From Lysobacter prati (lineage in GTDB: Bacteria; Pseudomonadota; Gammaproteobacteria; Xanthomonadales; Xanthomonadaceae), in assembly GCF_009765215.1 (NCBI RefSeq), contig NZ_VLNV01000008.1, forward strand, positions 62,001 to 126,000: DNA of 64,000 nucleotides, written 5' to 3'. A program made the position numbers and the translations under genes. Below are positions 1 to 9,191 of this stretch, piece after piece; position 1 is the stretch's first letter; every line of letters starts with the position of its first letter. Below the pieces are notes generated by a model. That model saw only the letters and a program-made list of their open reading frames with translations, was not told where the DNA came from and did not search any database.

Positions 1-324
1 ATTGCTTGTCTCCTCATTCGGCCACGTTGGCGGGGGATTTTTGTCCGGTCCCGCCAGGGGCCGTCGTTCTCAGGGATAACGCGGGAAAAGTTGCGGTGTA
101 GTTCACAACACGCTGGCAGCGGCAGAGCTAACAGCAGGGGGTATAGCCAAGTTGCGACGGGCATGTCGCACGCGACCGTGGCGGGCCAGTATCGCGCCCG
201 TCGCGGTCGCATGGCGGACGGACGCGCCGGCGGAGATAGGGACAGGGGGACTCAACGTCGAGGCCCTGTACGCTCCGTCGGCCGACCACTTCCGGCCATG
301 CCGCAGTCAACACTTGCCCAACAC
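1..324. other. Intergenic region at window edge, likely upstream of prpC
   Basis: No supportable gene is present in these 324 bases. Near the left edge the minus strand reads GAGGAGACAAGCAAT running off the window (positions 1-15). It is a good Shine-Dalgarno sequence placed for a minus-strand gene starting just outside. Because prpB precedes it on the same strand, that gene is plausibly prpC (2-methylcitrate synthase), but this is inference. Short reading frames here are GC-driven shadows. Confidence 0.4.
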
Positions 325-1209
325 TTACTTCTCGCGCGCAAACAGTGCGTCGAGCTTGTCTTCGTAGGCGTGGTAGTCCAGGTAGTCGTAAAGCTCCGCG
401 CGCGTCTGCAGGGTCGGCACGAGGCTCTTCTGCGTGCCTTCGCGACGCACGGTTTCGTAGAAGTTCAGCGCCGCCTTGTTCATGGCGCGATAGGCGCCGC
501 AGCAGTACAGGGCGATGTCGACGTTGGCCTCGCGCAGCTCGTCGGTCGTGAAGAACGGCGTGGAACCGAACTCGGTCAGGTTGGCCAGGATCGGCACCTT
601 CACCGCAGCCTTGAAGCGGCGGTAATCATCGAGCGTGTTCATCGCCTCGGGGAAGATCATGTCGGCGCCGGCCTCGACGTAGGCGCAGGCGCGCTCGATC
701 GCCGAATCGACACCTTCGACCGCGGCCGCGTCGGTGCGGGCCATGATCACGAAGCTGCTGTCGGTGCGCGCATCGACTGCCGACTTGACGCGATCGACCA
801 TCTCCGACATCGGCACCACTTCCTTGCCCGGACGGTGACCGCAACGCTTCTGGCCGACCTGGTCTTCCATGTGCACCGCGGCGACGCCGACGTTGATGAA
901 GGACTTGATGGTGCGACCGATGTTGAAGGCGCCGCCCCAGCCGGTGTCGATGTCGACCAGCAGCGGCATCTGGGTGGCATCCACTATCCGGCGCGCGTCG
1001 GTGAGCACGTCTTCCATCGTGCTGATGCCCAGGTCGGGCACGCCGAGCGAGTTGGCGGCGACGCCGCCACCGGACAGGTACAGGGCCTTGTAGCCCACGC
1101 GCTTGGCCATCAGGCCGGCGTAGGCAGTGATGGCACCCATCACCTGCAGCGGGGATTCTTCAGAAACGGCGGCGCGGAACCGTGCACCGGCGGAGGCTTG
1201 CGAAGTCAT
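325..1209 (-). CDS. prpB: 2-methylisocitrate lyase (PrpB)
   Basis: Cleaves 2-methylisocitrate to pyruvate and succinate, the last step of the 2-methylcitrate cycle for propionate. The 294-aa product has the usual family length. The active-site motif KRCGHRPGK (Cys about 123) is the methylisocitrate-lyase form rather than the KKCGH of isocitrate lyase, and the DIDTGWGG metal-binding stretch lies near residue 87. The ATG at 1209 is preceded by AGGAGA at ideal spacing; an in-frame upstream extension reads into intergenic repeat DNA and is not credible. prpE lies directly upstream on the same strand. Confidence 0.95.
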   Translation of the reverse strand: MTSQASAGARFRAAVSEESPLQVMGAITAYAGLMAKRVGYKALYLSGGGVAANSLGVPDLGISTMEDVLTDARRIVDATQMPLLVDIDTGWGGAFNIGRTIKSFINVGVAAVHMEDQVGQKRCGHRPGKEVVPMSEMVDRVKSAVDARTDSSFVIMARTDAAAVEGVDSAIERACAYVEAGADMIFPEAMNTLDDYRRFKAAVKVPILANLTEFGSTPFFTTDELREANVDIALYCCGAYRAMNKAALNFYETVRREGTQKSLVPTLQTRAELYDYLDYHAYEDKLDALFAREK

Positions 1210-1277
1210 GTCATCTCCTGGTTGAAGGGGCATTTTAGGCCACCTCGGCCGGCGGCGTCGGCTTTGCGGGTAACCGC

Positions 1278-1305
1278 TCGTCATTCCCGCGAAGGCGGAA
1301 ACCAG
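1278..1305. repeat. Short dispersed palindrome, copy 1 (GTCATTCCCGCG type)
   Basis: Sequence of the type CGTCATTCCCGCGAAGGCGG followed by AAACCAGG, forming a small hairpin (ttcccgc/gcggaa). Two further degenerate copies lie near 3526 and 58764. It resembles the common proteobacterial extragenic palindromes with a GTCAT..ATCC frame. It sits between prpE and prpB. Confidence 0.55.
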
Positions 1306-1347
1306 GGGCATTGCCTTTCGCCGACATCGATGTCGTGATTTGAGAAC

Positions 1348-3246
1348 TCAACTGCCCGAGTCGGCACCCCGCTCCAGCGCCCGCCGCACCTCGTCCAGCG
1401 CGCCGGGATCATCCAGCGTCGACAGATCGCCCGGATCCCGGTTCTCCGCCAGCGCCTGCAGCGATCGCCGCAGCAGCTTGCCCGAGCGCGTCTTGGGCAA
1501 CGCATTGACCACATACACCCGCGCCGGCCGGGCGACCCCGCCCAGCTGCTCGACCACCCGCTGCTGCATGCTCGCCGCCGCCTGCGCCGCAGACTCGCCG
1601 GCCAGCGCCTGCTTCAACGTCGCGAACACCACCGGTACCTGTCCCTTGAGCTCGTCATGCACGCCGATCACCGCCGCCTCGGCGACGCTGGGATGGGTCG
1701 AGCACGACTCCTCGATCTCGCGCGTGCCCAGGCGGTGCCCGGCGACGTTGATGACATCGTCAGTGCGGCCGAGGATGAAGGTGTAGCCATCCTCGTCGCG
1801 GATCGCCCAGTCGAGCGAGCTGTACACCAGTTGTTTGAAATGACTGAAGTAGCTCGACAGGAAACGCGAATCGTCGTTCCAGACCGTGGTCAGGCACCCC
1901 GGCGGCAGCGGCGGCTCGATCACCAGCACGCCCTTTTGTCCCGGCGCGACGTCGTCGCCACTGTTGTCGTCGATCACGCGCAGCTTGTAGCCGGGTGTCG
2001 GCAGGCCGGGCGAGCCGAACTTCACAGGCTTCATGTCCAGGCCCGGCATCAGCGACAGTACCGGCCAACCCGTCTCCGTCTGCCAGTAGTTGTCGATGAT
2101 GGTCTTGCCGATGCCGTCGGTGATCCAGTGCGCGGTCGGTTCGTCCAGTGGCTCACCGGCAAGGAACAGCCAGTGCAGCTTCGACAGATCATGCTTGCAC
2201 AGCCATGACGGATCCTGCTTCTTCAGCACGCGGATGCCGGTAGGCGAAGAGAACATCGTGCGCACGCCGTACTGCTCGCAGATGCGCCACCAGATTCCCG
2301 GATCCGGGTTGGTCGGAAGGCCTTCGTACAGCACCGATGTCGCGCCGGCGATGAGCGGACCGTATACGTTGTACGAATGCCCCACCGCCCAACCGACATC
2401 GGAGGTGGAGAACATCACCTGGCCGGCGCGCACGTCGTAGATCGACCACATCGACAACGCCATCGCCACCGCATAGCCGCCGACATCGCGCTGCACGCCC
2501 TTGGGCTTGCCGGTGGTGCCGGAGGTGTAGAGCAGATAGCTGGGTTCATTCGATTCCAGCCACTCGACATCGACCTGCGCGCCGGCGTGCTTCGCCCGCA
2601 TCGCCGTGTAATCGACATCACGGCCTTCGACGGTGTTGTATCCCGGATCGAGCCCGCGGCTGACGACCAGCACGTGCGGCGGCGGCGACGTGGCTTCGTC
2701 GCAGGCGGCATCGACCAGCGGCTTGTAGGCGATGACCTTGCCGCCGCGCATGCCAGCATCGGCGCAGATGAGCAACTTTGGTTTTGCATCGTCGATGCGC
2801 AGCGCCAGGTTGTGCGCGGCGAAGCCACCGAACACGACCGAGTGGACCGCACCGATGCGCGCACAGGCCAGCATCGCGAACACGGCTTCGGCCATGTTCG
2901 GCATGTAGATCACGACGCGATCGCCGCGGCCGACACCGAGCGACTTGAGCACGGCGGCGAAGGAGTTCACTTCGGCATGCAGTTCGCGATAGCTGATTTC
3001 TCGGGTGACATGGGTTTCCGACGAGATCGCCACCAGCGCCAGTTGCTCGCCGCGCGCCTGCAAGTGGCGGTCGACCGCGTTGTAGCAGAGGTTGGTTTCG
3101 CCACCGGCGAACCATTTTCGGAACGGTGGGTTGGAGTAGTCGAGGATCTGCTGCGGAGGCTTGTGCCAGTGGATCGCCCTCGCCTGCTCGGCCCAGAACG
3201 CCTCGGGCTGTTCGATCGAACGGCGGTAGAACTCCTCGTAACCCAT
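1348..3246 (-). CDS. prpE: Propionyl-CoA synthetase (PrpE; acetyl-CoA synthetase-like)
   Basis: Acyl-adenylate-forming enzyme that activates propionate to propionyl-CoA. The 632-aa product has an ACS N-terminal domain, the AMP-binding P-loop YTSGTTGKPKG at 240-250, the NYWQTETGWP motif near 400, and the C-terminal PKTRSGKLLRR containing Lys590, the lysine acetylated by Pat-type enzymes in this family. The ATG at 3246 has GGAGGT about 8 nt upstream. It precedes prpB by 138 bp on the same strand and probably forms a propionate-use operon with it. Acetyl-CoA synthetase is the main alternative; the start MGYEEFYRRS and the neighbour favour PrpE. Confidence 0.88.
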   Translation of the reverse strand: MGYEEFYRRSIEQPEAFWAEQARAIHWHKPPQQILDYSNPPFRKWFAGGETNLCYNAVDRHLQARGEQLALVAISSETHVTREISYRELHAEVNSFAAVLKSLGVGRGDRVVIYMPNMAEAVFAMLACARIGAVHSVVFGGFAAHNLALRIDDAKPKLLICADAGMRGGKVIAYKPLVDAACDEATSPPPHVLVVSRGLDPGYNTVEGRDVDYTAMRAKHAGAQVDVEWLESNEPSYLLYTSGTTGKPKGVQRDVGGYAVAMALSMWSIYDVRAGQVMFSTSDVGWAVGHSYNVYGPLIAGATSVLYEGLPTNPDPGIWWRICEQYGVRTMFSSPTGIRVLKKQDPSWLCKHDLSKLHWLFLAGEPLDEPTAHWITDGIGKTIIDNYWQTETGWPVLSLMPGLDMKPVKFGSPGLPTPGYKLRVIDDNSGDDVAPGQKGVLVIEPPLPPGCLTTVWNDDSRFLSSYFSHFKQLVYSSLDWAIRDEDGYTFILGRTDDVINVAGHRLGTREIEESCSTHPSVAEAAVIGVHDELKGQVPVVFATLKQALAGESAAQAAASMQQRVVEQLGGVARPARVYVVNALPKTRSGKLLRRSLQALAENRDPGDLSTLDDPGALDEVRRALERGADSGS

Positions 3247-3334
3247 CGCGGCACCTCCAACGGCTATTCGTTGAGGCTAGTACCCGCGGCGGAAGGAAGC
3301 GTTACGACCTTGGTCGAAATGGCACCGCTCCCAA

Positions 3335-3487
3335 CGAAGACCAGGCAATGAATCGCCGGAGCGTTGTCCGCAGGGGCGGGGAGTGCGGAGCAGCGGGACA
3401 TGGATGTCCCGCGCCCCGACTTCGGACAGGATGTCCGACGAAGGGGCGGAGCACTCCCCGCCCCTGCGGACGACGCCGCTCCGAAGC
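3335..3487. repeat. 153-nt nested-palindrome element, copy 1
   Basis: An outer perfect 21-bp inverted repeat (3366-3386 with 3451-3471) encloses two hairpins. One is a 9-bp stem with a GG loop (3393-3401/3404-3412). The other combines a 6-bp outer stem (3412-3417/3443-3448) with a 7-bp inner stem (3422-3428/3432-3438). A second copy at 58799-58951 aligns without gaps. The element lies in the 375-bp gap between prpE (starts 3246) and mdh (ends 3622). No gene is seen in that gap. Confidence 0.8.
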
Positions 3488-3525
3488 TGAGGCAACTCCG
3501 CTCTGAAGCAACGGCAAGCTCAAGA

Positions 3526-3554
3526 TGAATCCCGGCATTCGCCAGGATGACGGG
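3526..3554. repeat. Short dispersed palindrome, copy 2
   Basis: Degenerate, reverse-oriented relative of the element at 1278 (GAATCCCGGCATTCGCCAGG then ATGACGGG). It forms a short stem around ATTC. It lies just downstream of the 153-nt element and before the mdh terminator. Confidence 0.45.
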
Positions 3555-3562
3555 ACAAACAA

Positions 3563-3588
3563 AAAAGGCGGCCCGAAGGCCGCCTTTT
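3563..3588 (-). terminator. Rho-independent terminator of mdh
   Basis: An 11-bp perfect stem (aaaaggcggcc / ggccgcctttt) with a 4-nt loop ends in a T-run on the minus strand. It lies 34 bp beyond the mdh stop codon. The symmetric A/T flanks mean it could also stop plus-strand transcripts. Confidence 0.85.
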
Positions 3589-3621
3589 CAGCGCAACCGG
3601 CACCGGGCCGGCAGCAAGCAA

Positions 3622-4608
3622 TCAACCCAGCAGATGGGCAACGCCGGCGCGCTCTTCTTCCAGCTCGGCCAGCGTCTTGTCCATTGCCGCACGGCTGAAC
3701 TCGTCGACCGGCAGGCCCTCGACGCGGGTGTACTCGCCGTTGGCGGTGATAACCGGCACGCCGTACAGCACGCCTTCCGGAATGCCGTAGCTGCCGTCCG
3801 ACGGCACGCCCATCGTCACCCACTTGCCGTTGCTGCCCAGCACCCAGTCACGGATGTGGTCGATCGCAGCGTTGGCAGCCGAAGCGGCCGACGACAAACC
3901 GCGCGCCTCGATGATCGCCGCGCCGCGCTTGGCGACCTGCGGGATGAACGTGTTGGCGTTCCACTCGGCGTCGTTGATCTTGTCCTTCAGCGAGGCACCG
4001 TTGATGGTGGCGAAGCGGTAGTCCGGGTACATGGTCGGGCTGTGGTTGCCCCACACGACCAGCTTCTCGATGTCGGCCACGGCCACGCTGGCCTTGGACG
4101 CCAGCTGCGACAGCGCGCGGTTGTGGTCCAGGCGCAGCATCGCGGTGAAGTTCTTCGCCGGCAGGTCCGGCGCCGACTTCATGGCGATGTAGGCGTTGGT
4201 GTTGGCCGGGTTGCCGACCACCAGCACCTTGACGTTGCGCGAAGCGACCTTGTTCAGCGCCGCGCCCTGGGCGGTGAAGATCTTCGCGTTCTCCAGCAGC
4301 AGGTCCTTGCGCTCCATGCCCGGGCCGCGCGGACGCGCGCCGACCAGCAGGGCGATGTCGGCGTCCTTGAACGCGACCTCGGCGTCATCGGTGCCGACCA
4401 TGCCGGCCAGCAGCGGGAACGCGCAGTCTTCCAGCTCCATCATCACGCCCTTGAGCGCGGCCTGGGCCTTCTCCATCGGCAGCTCGAGCATCTGCAGGAT
4501 GACGGGCTGGTCCTTGCCGAGCATTTCGCCGGAAGCGATGCGGAACAGCAGCGAGTAGCCGATCTGGCCGGCAGCACCGGTAACGGCAACGCGGACGGGG
4601 GTCTTCAT
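3622..4608 (-). CDS. mdh: Malate dehydrogenase
   Basis: NAD-dependent oxidation of malate to oxaloacetate in the TCA cycle, cytoplasmic. The 328-aa product starts with the Rossmann motif [10 protein letters not shown] (11-20). The substrate loop [12 protein letters not shown] carries Arg92 and Arg100. Asp161/Arg164 (LRLDHNRA) and His189 ([10 protein letters not shown]) form the catalytic relay. Length and motifs fit the cytosolic-type MDH group common in Xanthomonadaceae and Burkholderia. AGGAGTTACCC precedes the ATG. It has its own terminator and the upstream gene has another, so it is probably monocistronic. Confidence 0.96.
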   Translation of the reverse strand: MKTPVRVAVTGAAGQIGYSLLFRIASGEMLGKDQPVILQMLELPMEKAQAALKGVMMELEDCAFPLLAGMVGTDDAEVAFKDADIALLVGARPRGPGMERKDLLLENAKIFTAQGAALNKVASRNVKVLVVGNPANTNAYIAMKSAPDLPAKNFTAMLRLDHNRALSQLASKASVAVADIEKLVVWGNHSPTMYPDYRFATINGASLKDKINDAEWNANTFIPQVAKRGAAIIEARGLSSAASAANAAIDHIRDWVLGSNGKWVTMGVPSDGSYGIPEGVLYGVPVITANGEYTRVEGLPVDEFSRAAMDKTLAELEEERAGVAHLLG

Positions 4609-4629
4609 GGGTAACTCCTGAAATGAAAA

Positions 4630-4650
4630 GCGGGGCGACAGGCGCCCCGC
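4630..4650 (-). terminator. Terminator downstream of the aminotransferase
   Basis: An 8-bp stem gcggggcg/cgccccgc with a 5-nt loop is followed on the minus strand by TTTTCATTT. It lies 16 bp after the aminotransferase stop and 22 bp before the mdh ATG, so it separates the two genes. Confidence 0.75.
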
Positions 4651-4665
4651 AATGGATCACGAAAT

Positions 4666-5871
4666 TTAGGAAAGCTCTGCGAAGAATTCCTGGAAACGCT
4701 GCAGGCCCGGAGCGAGCTGCGGCGTCGGACAGGTGTAGCTGATGCGCAGCGCACGCGGCTCGCCGAACGCCGAGCCCGGCACGCAGGCCACGCCCTTGGC
4801 TTCCAGCAGCGCGTTGCAGAAGTCGACGTCGTTGCCGATCTTCGCGCCGGTCGGACCGTGGGTCTTGCCGAAGGCGACGCTGATGTCCGGGAACACGTAG
4901 AACGCACCCTGCGGACGCGGGCAGATCACGCCCGGGATCGAATCCATCACCGCCATCACCTGGTCACGCTTGGCCTGGAACTCGGCGCACTTGGCCGTCG
5001 GCACGTCCTGCGGACCCGACAGCGCGGCGACCGCAGCGGCGCTGACGATCTCCGGGATGTTGGTGATGTGATTGGAGTTCATCGTCACGATCGCCTGCGC
5101 GATCGATTCCGGACCGGCCATGAAGCCCACGCGCCAACCCGGCATGCCGTAGGTCTTGGACAGCGAGTCGATGAAGATCACGCGCTCGCGCAGTTCCGGA
5201 CGGGCGTGCACGAAGTTGTGGTAACCCAGGCCGTCGAACACCATCCGGTTGTAGATGTCGTCGGTGATCACCCAGGTGTCCGGGTACTTGGCGACGACGT
5301 CGGCCAGCGCATCGATCTCTTCCTTCGAATAGACCATGCCGGTCGGGTTCGAGGGATTGTTGAACAGGAACACCTTCGGCTTCTTAGCCAGCGCCACATC
5401 GAGCTGCGCCGGCGTGAGCTTGTAGTCCTGCGAGGCCGGGCACGGCAACAGGTCGATCTTCGCGTTGACGATGTCGGCGATGTCGAGGTAGCTGGTCCAG
5501 TACGGCGTCGGGAAGACGATCGTGTCGCCTTCGTCGAGCAGCGCTTCGGCCAGGTTGTAGATGACGTGCTTGGCACCGATGCCGGTGGCGATGTTGACGC
5601 GGCCGTAACCGGTCAGGCCGACCTTCGCCATGTGCTCGATGAAGGCGTCCAGCATCGCGTCGGCGCCGCGGTTGCTGCCGTACTGGCCACTGTCCTTGCC
5701 CAGCGCATCACGCGCCGCGGCATAGACATGGTCACCAGGGAGGAAGTTGGGAACACCAATCGAGAAGCTGATGATGTCGCGGCCTTCGGCTTTGAGCCGC
5801 TTGGCCTTCTCGGCAACCTGCATGATCGCGCTGGGCTTGGCGCGACCGATGCGCCGGGCAAGCTGGGGCAT
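4666..5871 (-). CDS. Class I pyridoxal-phosphate aminotransferase, aspartate type
   Basis: Fold-type I aminotransferase of 401 aa, most likely aspartate transaminase (aspartate + 2-oxoglutarate to oxaloacetate + glutamate). Seen: NNPSNPTG (171-178), the DDIY aspartate motif near 204, and SLSKTYGMPGWRVG with the Schiff-base Lys239. The reading frame stays open far upstream, but that part overlaps the next terminator and cyclophilin gene. MPQLARRIG at 5871, with CAGAGG upstream, gives the normal family start. Being next to mdh suits oxaloacetate metabolism. Exact substrate preference (aspartate or aromatic amino acids) cannot be read from sequence. Confidence 0.9.
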   Translation of the reverse strand: MPQLARRIGRAKPSAIMQVAEKAKRLKAEGRDIISFSIGVPNFLPGDHVYAAARDALGKDSGQYGSNRGADAMLDAFIEHMAKVGLTGYGRVNIATGIGAKHVIYNLAEALLDEGDTIVFPTPYWTSYLDIADIVNAKIDLLPCPASQDYKLTPAQLDVALAKKPKVFLFNNPSNPTGMVYSKEEIDALADVVAKYPDTWVITDDIYNRMVFDGLGYHNFVHARPELRERVIFIDSLSKTYGMPGWRVGFMAGPESIAQAIVTMNSNHITNIPEIVSAAAVAALSGPQDVPTAKCAEFQAKRDQVMAVMDSIPGVICPRPQGAFYVFPDISVAFGKTHGPTGAKIGNDVDFCNALLEAKGVACVPGSAFGEPRALRISYTCPTPQLAPGLQRFQEFFAELS

Positions 5872-6033
5872 CGCGGGAACCTCTGGGAGTCGATGTGGGG
5901 TCGCTGCAGGCAGCACGTCGAGCCGCCGCCAGAGCCCGCAAATGTTAGCACGGAGGTTGGTGGCGGCTCGTTGCACGAACGAGTCACAACGCCCCCGCCG
6001 GGCGGACATCCCCGCCCTGGCCCAAAACGCAAA

Positions 6034-6062
6034 CGCCCGCCCCGGCAAGGCCGGAGCGGGCG
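6034..6062 (-). terminator. Terminator of the cyclophilin gene
   Basis: A 12-bp stem with one mismatch (cgcccgccccgg / ccggagcgggcg) and a 5-nt loop. On the minus strand the tail is TTTGCGTTTT. It lies 27 bp after the ppi stop. Confidence 0.7.
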
Positions 6063-6088
6063 CTTTCACGCAGTCTGGAGACGCCGCC

Positions 6089-6595
<507 letters not shown>

Positions 6596-6711
6596 GAATC
6601 CGTCTCCTGGGACGTGTTCGGGGGGATGGGGCAAAAAAGGCGTTCAGACTTCCGTTCAGATGGCGGCCGCCCGGGCCATAGACAAGGGTACTTGCAGCGC
6701 CTTCAGCTGAA

Positions 6712-6741
6712 CAGGCAGAGGTCATCGTTGACAGGTATAAT
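6712..6741 (+). promoter_or_regulatory. Likely typA promoter
   Basis: A perfect TATAAT at 6736-6741 lies 47 bp before the typA ATG. The best-spaced -35 (about 6712-6717, CAGGCA) is weak. A consensus TTGACA at 6728 overlaps the spacer and has no -10 at the right distance. Confidence 0.45.
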
Positions 6742-6765
6742 GCCCGGCTACCTCCTCGCCCGAGC

Positions 6766-6784
6766 GCCGGTCTGCCGGCCTTTT
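6766..6784 (+). other. Hairpin plus T-run at the typA start
   Basis: A short stem GCCGG/CCGGC with a TCTG loop is followed by CTTTT and ends 4 nt before the typA ATG. It occupies the place of a Shine-Dalgarno sequence. It could be a weak attenuator or a translation-control hairpin. Confidence 0.4.
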
Positions 6785-6787
6785 CGC

Positions 6788-8617
6788 ATGTCCATCGAAC
6801 GCCTCCGCAATATCGCCATCGTCGCCCACGTCGACCATGGCAAGACCACTCTCGTCGACTGCCTGCTCAAGCAGTCGGGCACCCTGTCTGAACGCACGGT
6901 GCTGGCCGAACGCGCGATGGACAGCAATGACCAGGAAAAGGAACGTGGCATCACGATCCTCGCCAAGAACACGGCGATCACCTGGCAGGGCAACCGCATC
7001 AACATCGTCGACACCCCGGGCCACGCCGACTTCGGCGGTGAGGTCGAGCGCGTGCTGTCGATGGTCGACTCGGTGCTGATCCTCGTCGACGCGATGGACG
7101 GCCCGATGCCGCAGACCCGCTTCGTCACCCAGAAGGCGTTCGCGATGGGCTTCAAGCCGATCGTGGTCGTCAACAAGATCGACCGTCCGGGCGCCCGTCC
7201 GGACTGGGTCATCGATCAGGTGTTCGACCTGTTCGACAAGCTCGGCGCCACCAACGAGCAGCTCGACTTCCCGATCGTCTACGCCTCGGCGCTGCACGGC
7301 TACGCCAGCCTCGACGACAGCGCCCGCGATGGCGACATGACCCCGCTGTACGAAGCGATCATGAAGCACGTCGCGCCGCCGCAGGTCGACATGGACGGCC
7401 CGTTCCAGATGCGCATCAGCCAGCTGGACTACAGCAACTTCGTCGGCCTGATCGGCATCGGCCGCATCCAGCGCGGCAAGGTCCGCCGCAACATGCCGGT
7501 CAGCGTCATCGACCGCGAAGGCAAGAAGCGCCAGGGCAAGGTCCTGCAGGTGCTGGGCTTCATGGGCCTGGAGCGCCTGGAGACCGAGGAAGCCGAGGCC
7601 GGCGACATCGTCGCCATCTCCGGCGTCGCCGACCTGTCGATCTCCGACACCGTCTGCGCCCTCGACTTCCCGGAAGCGCTGCCGGCGCTGACCGTCGACG
7701 AGCCGACCATCTCGATGACCTTCCAGGTTAACAACTCGCCGTTCGCCGGTAGCAAGGAGCTCAGCGGTGGCAAGTTCCTGACCAGCCGCCAGCTGCGCGA
7801 GCGCCTGGAGCGCGAGACCCTGCACAACGTCGCGCTGAAGGTCGAGGAAGGTTCCGACCCGGACAAGTTCCTGGTCTCCGGCCGTGGCGAGCTGCACCTG
7901 TCGGTGCTGATCGAGAACATGCGCCGCGAAGGTTTCGAACTGGCCGTGTCGCGTCCGGAAGTGATCATCAAGCAGATCGACGGCCAGATGATGGAGCCGG
8001 TCGAGCAGCTGGTGGTCGACATCGAAGAGCAGCACCAGGGCGGCGTCATGGAAAAGCTTGGCGTCCGCAAGGGCCAGCTGAAGAACATGGAGTCTGACGG
8101 CAAGGGTCGCGTGCGCCTTGATTACATGATCCCGGCCCGTGGCCTGATCGGTTTCCAGAACGAGTTCCGCACCCTGACCCAGGGTTCGGGCCTGCTGTTC
8201 CACGTGTTCGACCATTACGGTCCGAAGGAAACCGGCGCGATCGCAAAGCGCCAGAACGGCGTGATGATTGCCAACGCTCCCGGCACCACCCCGGCCTATT
8301 CGCTGGGACCGCTGGAAGAGCGTGGCCGTCTCTTCGCCGCCGAAGGCGACCAGGTGTACGAGGGCCAGCTGATCGGCATCCACTCCAAGGACAACGACCT
8401 CACGGTCAATGCCATCAAGCCCAAGCCGCTGACCAACATGCGCGCCTCGGGCAAGGACGATGCGATCAAGCTGACCCCGGCGATCAAGTACACGCTGGAG
8501 CAGGCCCTGGACTTCATCGAGGACGACGAGCTGGTCGAAGTCACCCCGAAGGAAATCCGCCTGCGCAAGAAGTTCCTGACCGAGTCGGACCGCAAGCGCG
8601 CCTCGCGCGCGGCTTGA
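6788..8617 (+). CDS. typA: Ribosome-associated GTPase TypA/BipA
   Basis: Translational GTPase of the EF-G/LepA group that acts on the ribosome, notably in 50S assembly and stress or cold adaptation. The 609-aa protein has AHVDHGKTT (G1, about 13-21), [14 protein letters not shown] (G3), NKIDRPGA (G4), the beta-barrel domain II, and the typical TypA C-terminal domain ending in [16 protein letters not shown]. The start [12 protein letters not shown] matches the family; an open frame upstream is antisense to the cyclophilin gene. There is no clear Shine-Dalgarno sequence: a GC hairpin and TTTT sit directly before the ATG. Confidence 0.97.
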   Translation: MSIERLRNIAIVAHVDHGKTTLVDCLLKQSGTLSERTVLAERAMDSNDQEKERGITILAKNTAITWQGNRINIVDTPGHADFGGEVERVLSMVDSVLILVDAMDGPMPQTRFVTQKAFAMGFKPIVVVNKIDRPGARPDWVIDQVFDLFDKLGATNEQLDFPIVYASALHGYASLDDSARDGDMTPLYEAIMKHVAPPQVDMDGPFQMRISQLDYSNFVGLIGIGRIQRGKVRRNMPVSVIDREGKKRQGKVLQVLGFMGLERLETEEAEAGDIVAISGVADLSISDTVCALDFPEALPALTVDEPTISMTFQVNNSPFAGSKELSGGKFLTSRQLRERLERETLHNVALKVEEGSDPDKFLVSGRGELHLSVLIENMRREGFELAVSRPEVIIKQIDGQMMEPVEQLVVDIEEQHQGGVMEKLGVRKGQLKNMESDGKGRVRLDYMIPARGLIGFQNEFRTLTQGSGLLFHVFDHYGPKETGAIAKRQNGVMIANAPGTTPAYSLGPLEERGRLFAAEGDQVYEGQLIGIHSKDNDLTVNAIKPKPLTNMRASGKDDAIKLTPAIKYTLEQALDFIEDDELVEVTPKEIRLRKKFLTESDRKRASRAA

Positions 8618-8657
8618 GTCCACGTAACGGCACGCACCAGGGCGTCGACTCGCCAAC

Positions 8658-9128
8658 ATGACCGACGCCCATCATTACAACCCGGATCCGCACGCGCATC
8701 CGGGTCTCCATGTCATCGCGATTTTCGAGGCCGCCAAGGGCCTGCTGGCATTGCTGGCGGCCAGCGGCCTCGAACTTCTCGGAGCCGCGCCCCTGCTGCG
8801 CTGGCTGCATGAGCTGATCGCCAAATTCCAGCTCGACCCCAACGAAGGCGCCCTGGCCTGGTTGAACCAGGTCATCAACCCCCACGGCGTGCATCTGGCC
8901 GCCGCGGGGGTTTTCGCCTACGGCCTGCTGCGCCTGCTCGAGGCCTGGGGCCTGTGGCGGGCCAAGGCCTGGGCCTCGTGGCTGGGCTGCATCAGCGCCG
9001 CGATCTACCTGCCCCTGGACATCTATGCCGTGTTCCGCCACCCGGGCTGGACGTCGTGGGCGGTGCTGGCCTTCAACTTGATCGTCGTCGCAGTGCTGGC
9101 ACGCGATCTGGTCAAGCGTCGCCAATAG
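8658..9128 (+). CDS. DUF2127-like integral membrane protein
   Basis: 156-aa protein with about four hydrophobic segments (roughly residues 17-45, 78-97, 105-125 and 130-148). It has a His-rich N terminus (HHYNPDPHAHPG) and the GLHVIAIFEAAKG and LLEAWGLWRAKAWASWLG stretches typical of DUF2127 inner-membrane proteins. Function is unknown. It starts 40 bp after typA on the same strand and may be cotranscribed with it. Confidence 0.75.
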   Translation: MTDAHHYNPDPHAHPGLHVIAIFEAAKGLLALLAASGLELLGAAPLLRWLHELIAKFQLDPNEGALAWLNQVINPHGVHLAAAGVFAYGLLRLLEAWGLWRAKAWASWLGCISAAIYLPLDIYAVFRHPGWTSWAVLAFNLIVVAVLARDLVKRRQ

Positions 9129-9191
9129 GGCCTGACGGCGGTTCAGTTTCGCGTATGCTCGGCGACGGCCATCCGCGACCGGGGAATCGCA

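Noticed and set aside
6728-6741. TTGACA next to TATAAT as a paired promoter for typA
   Set aside because: Only 2 bp separate the two boxes. They cannot be the -35 and -10 of one promoter; TATAAT alone was kept.
9129-9191. Promoter for the amidase gene (TATGCT near 9153)
   Set aside because: The match is weak and no -35 was convincing, so it was not listed as a feature.
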